Of a stretch of 34,930 bases of DNA, positions 32,351 to 34,930 are shown piece by piece. Within the stretch, counting starts at the first letter, position 1. The number at the start of each line of letters is the position of its first letter. Under the pieces are notes generated by a model. The model was not told the origin of the DNA, searched no databases, and saw only the letters and a program-made list of their open reading frames with translations. The position numbers were made by a program, and so were the translations under genes. Source of the DNA: Candidatus Heimdallarchaeota archaeon (GTDB lineage Archaea > Asgardarchaeota > Heimdallarchaeia > Hodarchaeales > Hodarchaeaceae). Location: positions 962,843 to 997,772 of the forward strand of contig CP070665.1 in the NCBI GenBank assembly GCA_020351745.1, read 5' to 3'.

Positions 32351-32571
32351 GCCGGGGTTTTGTGCATACATTCGGCTTTACAATCTCCAAAGGTATTACA
32401 ATTCGAAAGCCAAGTGGACGGGTTAATGGTTTTCCATTTCCCTGTAGTACGGCGCTGGCCTTGAGTCCTAAAACAAATGAAAAGCTGTGTCAGAAAGCCA
32501 GTGTACTTTTTGTACCCGAGGGTTCGAATCTCAGGATGTTATTATTCTGAGAGAAAATCCCTCCCCCGGCG
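32351..32571 (+). tRNA. tRNA-Ser(UGA) with four introns
   Basis: Acceptor GCCGGGG (32351-32357) pairs with CCCCGGC (32564-32570), discriminator G, as in archaeal tRNA-Ser. Between position 8 and 9: 49-nt intron 32359-32407, giving mature GCCGGGG-TA-GCC. D-loop: 39 nt (32412-32450) containing a hairpin at 32420-32442, so an intron of about 28 nt. Anticodon stem CTGGC/GCCAG, anticodon TGA (32462-32464), intron 32466-32495 (30 nt). Class II variable arm GTAC-TTTTT-GTAC. T-stem GAGGG/CCCTC with a T-loop intron 32529-32557 (29 nt, TCTCAG/CTGAGA hairpin), giving mature loop TTCGAAT. Removal of all four leaves about 85 nt, right for tRNA-Ser. Confidence 0.85.
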
Positions 32572-32578
32572 CTTTACA

Positions 32579-32588
32579 CTTTTTTTTT
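32579..32588 (+). terminator. Oligo-T terminator after tRNA-Ser(UGA)
   Basis: A run of nine or more T begins about 8 bases after the discriminator base, as expected for termination of an archaeal tRNA transcript. Confidence 0.55.
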
Positions 32589-32707
32589 CGATTAATTACT
32601 TTAATGTTCATATAACCATGATTTCTTGGGTTATTCTTATGTACTTTCTAAAAAATAATTTGTTAATAGGATGTTCCAAGGCTTATTGAAGTGATTCCGA
32701 TCATTTT

Positions 32708-32821
32708 TTATTCCTTTTTGCTAAACGCGATAGCTATATCAAGCTCTTGCTGGATTCGTTCGTTTTCTTTTTGTTTTTGGAGCTGTTCATTTTCTTCTAT
32801 GTGCTCTTGCCTAAACGCCAT
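32708..32821 (-). CDS. Possible 37-residue charged coiled-coil peptide
   Basis: An ATG frame on the minus strand encodes MAFRQEHIEENEQLQKQKE and continues with a Gln/Glu/Lys-rich helix, ending AIAFSKKE. It looks like a short amphipathic coiled coil. There is only a weak purine run upstream. No family is recognised. It is the only coherent frame in this gap, but could be chance. Confidence 0.35.
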   Translation of the reverse strand: MAFRQEHIEENEQLQKQKENERIQQELDIAIAFSKKE

Positions 32822-33235
32822 TGTAGTTCTCTTCTGTATTAGTGTTGGAAGATCAAACAATACATGAGATCAATACACCTTTCTACTAACTATTCTTTAG
32901 TAGTGTATTTAAAGTTAAAAATTTCAACTGTCAAAAAGAGGAGCAAAGGGGTATAAGCTCTAGCTTCTGCATGTAATTCCATCTTAACTTTTGTGGCAAT
33001 ACAAGACGGCCTTTTTCTACTAATTAGAAAGGTCAATTATCATTTAAAACCAATTTATGCTCTTTAATCATGTTTCGATTAGATCCATCCCATGAGTCCT
33101 CCAGATTACTTACAATTTTGATATAAGGAAGGATAATGCATAATAAAAACCAACAATCCTTATAACCCCAAACTATTCTCCCTATTTGAGCAATCTAGCA
33201 GTAAGAAATTTATATATGAATAGGTGAAGCTAATC
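32822..33235. other. Intergenic region and uS10 leader
   Basis: About 410 bases. No gene larger than a nine-codon frame (33136-33165, with aaggaagg before it) is seen. The uS10 promoter should lie here; ttatatatga near 33210-33219 is a possible TATA-like stretch but close to the start. Confidence 0.35.
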
Positions 33236-33547
33236 TTGGTATCCGTAGCACGAATTCGGTTAATGAGTACCGATGTTGCACAGCTTGACGGAATTTGCAA
33301 TGAAATGAAAAGAATTGCTGAGAAATCTGGGGTAAAGATGCGAGGCCCCATTCCATTACCAACAAAAAAACTCAAACTACCAGTAAGAAAATCACCAAGC
33401 GGACAAGGTACTGCGACTTGGGAAGATTACGAACTAAGAATCCATAAACGTTTAATAGATATTGATGCAGACGACAGAACGATGCGTCAGATTATTAGAT
33501 TGAATGTTTCTCGTTCAATTTTCGTAGAAATCGAGTTAAGAACATAA
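33236..33547 (+). CDS. rps10: Ribosomal protein uS10
   Basis: About 103 residues: ARIRLMSTDVAQLDGICNEMKRIAEKSGVKMRGPIPLPTKKLKLPVRKSPSGQGTATWEDYELRIHKRLIDID, the canonical uS10. It sits in the 30S head. I prefer TTG 33236 because aGGTGA (33223-33227) lies 8 bases before it; the GTG at 33224 would be inside that site. It is followed 19 bases later by uS7. In most archaea EF-1A precedes uS10 and uS7 precedes EF-1A, so this order is rearranged. Confidence 0.95.
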   Translation: MVSVARIRLMSTDVAQLDGICNEMKRIAEKSGVKMRGPIPLPTKKLKLPVRKSPSGQGTATWEDYELRIHKRLIDIDADDRTMRQIIRLNVSRSIFVEIELRT

Positions 33548-33566
33548 AAACTAATGGAAGATGAAA

Positions 33567-34142
33567 ATGGCTACTACAGAAGAAATGAGGATATTTGGTC
33601 TATGGGATTGTAAAGAGATCGAAGTCAAAGATATCAGTCTTGTTCGTTATATCAATTTAACTGAAAGACTAGTTCCACATAGCGCGGGGCGTCATGAACA
33701 TAAACGATTTCACAAATCATATGTTCATATTATTGAGCGTCTAGCAAATAAATTAATGAGTCCTGGGAAAAATACTGGGAAAAAAATCTTAGCTCTTAAT
33801 GTGGTGAAATCTGCCCTGCAAATAATTGAGTTGAAAACTGGTAGTAATCCTATTCAGGTTCTTGTTGATGCTATTGTGAATTGTGCACCAAGAGAAGAAA
33901 CTACTCGCATCTCATATGGTGGAATTGTATATCATACAGCTGTCGATAGCGCTCCTCAACGTAGGGTTGATGTTGCATTACGCTTATTAGCTCAATCAGT
34001 TAGGAAAGCATCTTTCAATAGTATCTGGACGTTTGACGAAATCCTTGCAGAACAACTTATTTTAGCTTCAACTAATAATCCAAGTTCTAATGCAATCAAA
34101 AGAAAGCAGGATATTGAACGGGTTGCTTTAAGCGCTCGTTAA
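33567..34142 (+). CDS. rps7: Ribosomal protein uS7
   Basis: About 191 residues: RYINLTERLVPHSAGRHEHKRFHKSYVHIIERLANKLM, TGKKILALNVVKSALQIIELKTGSNPIQVLVDAIVNCAPREETTRISYGGIVYHTAVDSAPQRRVDVALRLL, and the C-terminal HKK-like ending KRKQDIERVALSAR. Archaeal/eukaryotic S5-type uS7 that nucleates the 30S head. I prefer ATG 33567 (GGAAG six bases upstream) to ATG 33561. It converges with the EF-1A-family gene. Confidence 0.96.
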   Translation: MATTEEMRIFGLWDCKEIEVKDISLVRYINLTERLVPHSAGRHEHKRFHKSYVHIIERLANKLMSPGKNTGKKILALNVVKSALQIIELKTGSNPIQVLVDAIVNCAPREETTRISYGGIVYHTAVDSAPQRRVDVALRLLAQSVRKASFNSIWTFDEILAEQLILASTNNPSSNAIKRKQDIERVALSAR

Positions 34143-34214
34143 GAAAATGCAATCAACATTGTTTGATTTCTCTTTTTTCTACAGATTATTTCGAATTACA
34201 AACAAAAGTATCCT

Positions 34215-34930
34215 TTAACTTACTCTTATTACATCATTAGCAATACCAACGGCAATAGTTTGCCCAGAATGACGCAAAATAATCCTACCCAGTTCAGGAA
34301 AATCAGAAAATTTCTCAACAACTATCGTGGAATCCAGGGTTAGCTCAACTTCAATTAATTCACCTTTAAAAGCGATAGTTATGCGCCCTTCAAAATCTCG
34401 TGGTAGTTTTTTATATTTTGGATTCTTTTTTAAAATCTTCGTTATTTTTAATACTTGGGAGGTTGTATAAGATGTCCCACAATGAAAAATAACAGAAGAG
34501 CCTGGAACGAAAGATCCCTCAAGAATTAACAATCTGGCGCGAACAAGAGAAGCAAAATGATAATCTAATTGTTCAGGGGCCAAAACAATCCCTTCTTCTA
34601 ATGTACTTTTGTCCATATTTCTTAAAAGAACTGAGCCATGGTTTCCAGGACCAATATAAGTTGTTTTAATATCTTGTATCCAAGTCTCTTTTACCTCAGA
34701 TACGTTACCCAAAGGTAGAGCCTTCACTAAATCCCCCTCTTTCAACGAGGAACCTAAAACTTTGCCTAATAGAAAAGTCCCAAAACCATGACGTTCATCT
34801 AAATCATATGTGACAAATCTCATTGCTAATTTCTCTTTGGAAACTGAACCCTTAAATGAATCTAAAGCTTCAATTAAGGTGGGACCTGAATACCACTCCA
34901 GATTTGTAGAGGCCTGAACTAAATTGTCTC
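34215..34930 (-). CDS. EF-1A/eRF3/Hbs1-family translational GTPase, C-terminal part (runs off the right edge)
   Basis: The frame is open to the window end, so the 5' part (the GTPase domain) is missing; the internal ATG at 34823 is not the true start. Visible are the domain I/II junction (WYSGPTLIEALDSFKG), domain II (GFGTFLLGKVLGSSLKEGDLVKALPLG, YIGPGNHGSVLLRNMD, GIVLAP) and domain III ending in VEKFSDFPELGRIILRHSGQTIAVGI. It is clearly of the EF-1A family. But it lacks the usual RIPVQDVY and PVGRVETG, and DSFK, KALP and LRHSGQTIAVG look more like Hbs1/eRF3. So it may be a paralogue and not the main elongation factor. Confidence 0.8.
   Translation of the reverse strand, partial: DNLVQASTNLEWYSGPTLIEALDSFKGSVSKEKLAMRFVTYDLDERHGFGTFLLGKVLGSSLKEGDLVKALPLGNVSEVKETWIQDIKTTYIGPGNHGSVLLRNMDKSTLEEGIVLAPEQLDYHFASLVRARLLILEGSFVPGSSVIFHCGTSYTTSQVLKITKILKKNPKYKKLPRDFEGRITIAFKGELIEVELTLDSTIVVEKFSDFPELGRIILRHSGQTIAVGIANDVIRVS

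Noticed and set aside
32362-32689. Two short frames of 62 and 70 codons across tRNA-Ser(UGA)
   Set aside because: They overlap the intron-containing tRNA gene and have no protein-like composition.
33136-33165. Nine-codon frame with aaggaagg before it, upstream of uS10
   Set aside because: Too short to support without conservation; possibly a leader peptide, but there is nothing to test by eye.
1-34930. CRISPR array, insertion sequence or rRNA gene
   Set aside because: I saw no spaced direct repeats, no transposase and no rRNA-like sequence anywhere in the window.

Overview
This AT-rich window is archaeal. It carries a PAN-type proteasome ATPase, HerA and NurA, RNA polymerase subunit Rpo11, KEOPS subunit Pcc1, MBF1, archaeal eL19/eL32/eS1/aP1 ribosomal proteins, archaeal-order ribosomal clusters and tRNA genes with bulge-helix-bulge (BHB) introns. 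An Asgard-type lineage is plausible, because of a candidate Ost3/Ost6-like membrane protein and a divergent EF-1A/eRF3/Hbs1-type GTPase. That placement is inference only.

Layout. 1-8.9 kb is an accessory-looking stretch: an F420-type luciferase-fold oxidoreductase, a DUF2284 protein, a HerA/VirB4-like ATPase, two tiny ORFs, and a divergent pair of unrecognised large proteins (one with an HExxH motif) that share a palindromic double-TATA promoter. 8.9-9.2 kb holds intron-rich tRNA-Asn and tRNA-Met. 9.4-18.9 kb holds the spc ribosomal cluster in two pieces. uS8-uL6 lies at one end and eL32-eL19-uL18-uS5-uL30-uL15 at the other. Between them are MBF1, PAN, an RNase III-like protein, Rpo11, a C5 DNA methyltransferase, a COG4080-like protein and two intronless tRNAs. 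19.4-23.1 kb is a nurA-herA operon in which HerA carries a LAGLIDADG intein beside its Walker B motif. 23.3-27.6 kb holds a small membrane peptide, eS1, and the conserved Pcc1-RecJ-like-uS15 group with a coiled-coil protein inserted. 27.7-34.9 kb holds an RdgB-like pyrophosphatase, a DUF434 protein, tRNA-Trp, aP1, tRNA-Ala, a COG1395-like regulator, the Ost3/6-like protein, tRNA-Ser(UGA), uS10, uS7 and a truncated EF-1A-family gene.

The most unusual signal is in the tRNA genes. Five of seven contain insertions, about twelve in total, outside or in addition to the canonical anticodon-loop site. tRNA-Ser(UGA) appears to have four (between positions 8 and 9, D-loop, anticodon loop, T-loop). tRNA-Asn(GUU) has three (D-loop, anticodon loop, T-loop), tRNA-Met and tRNA-Trp two each, and tRNA-Ala one in the variable loop. 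For several, removing the insertion at a recognisable BHB motif regenerates a consensus loop. These genes would probably be missed or mis-scored by default tRNA finders. All folding was done by eye, and boundaries marked approximate are exactly that.
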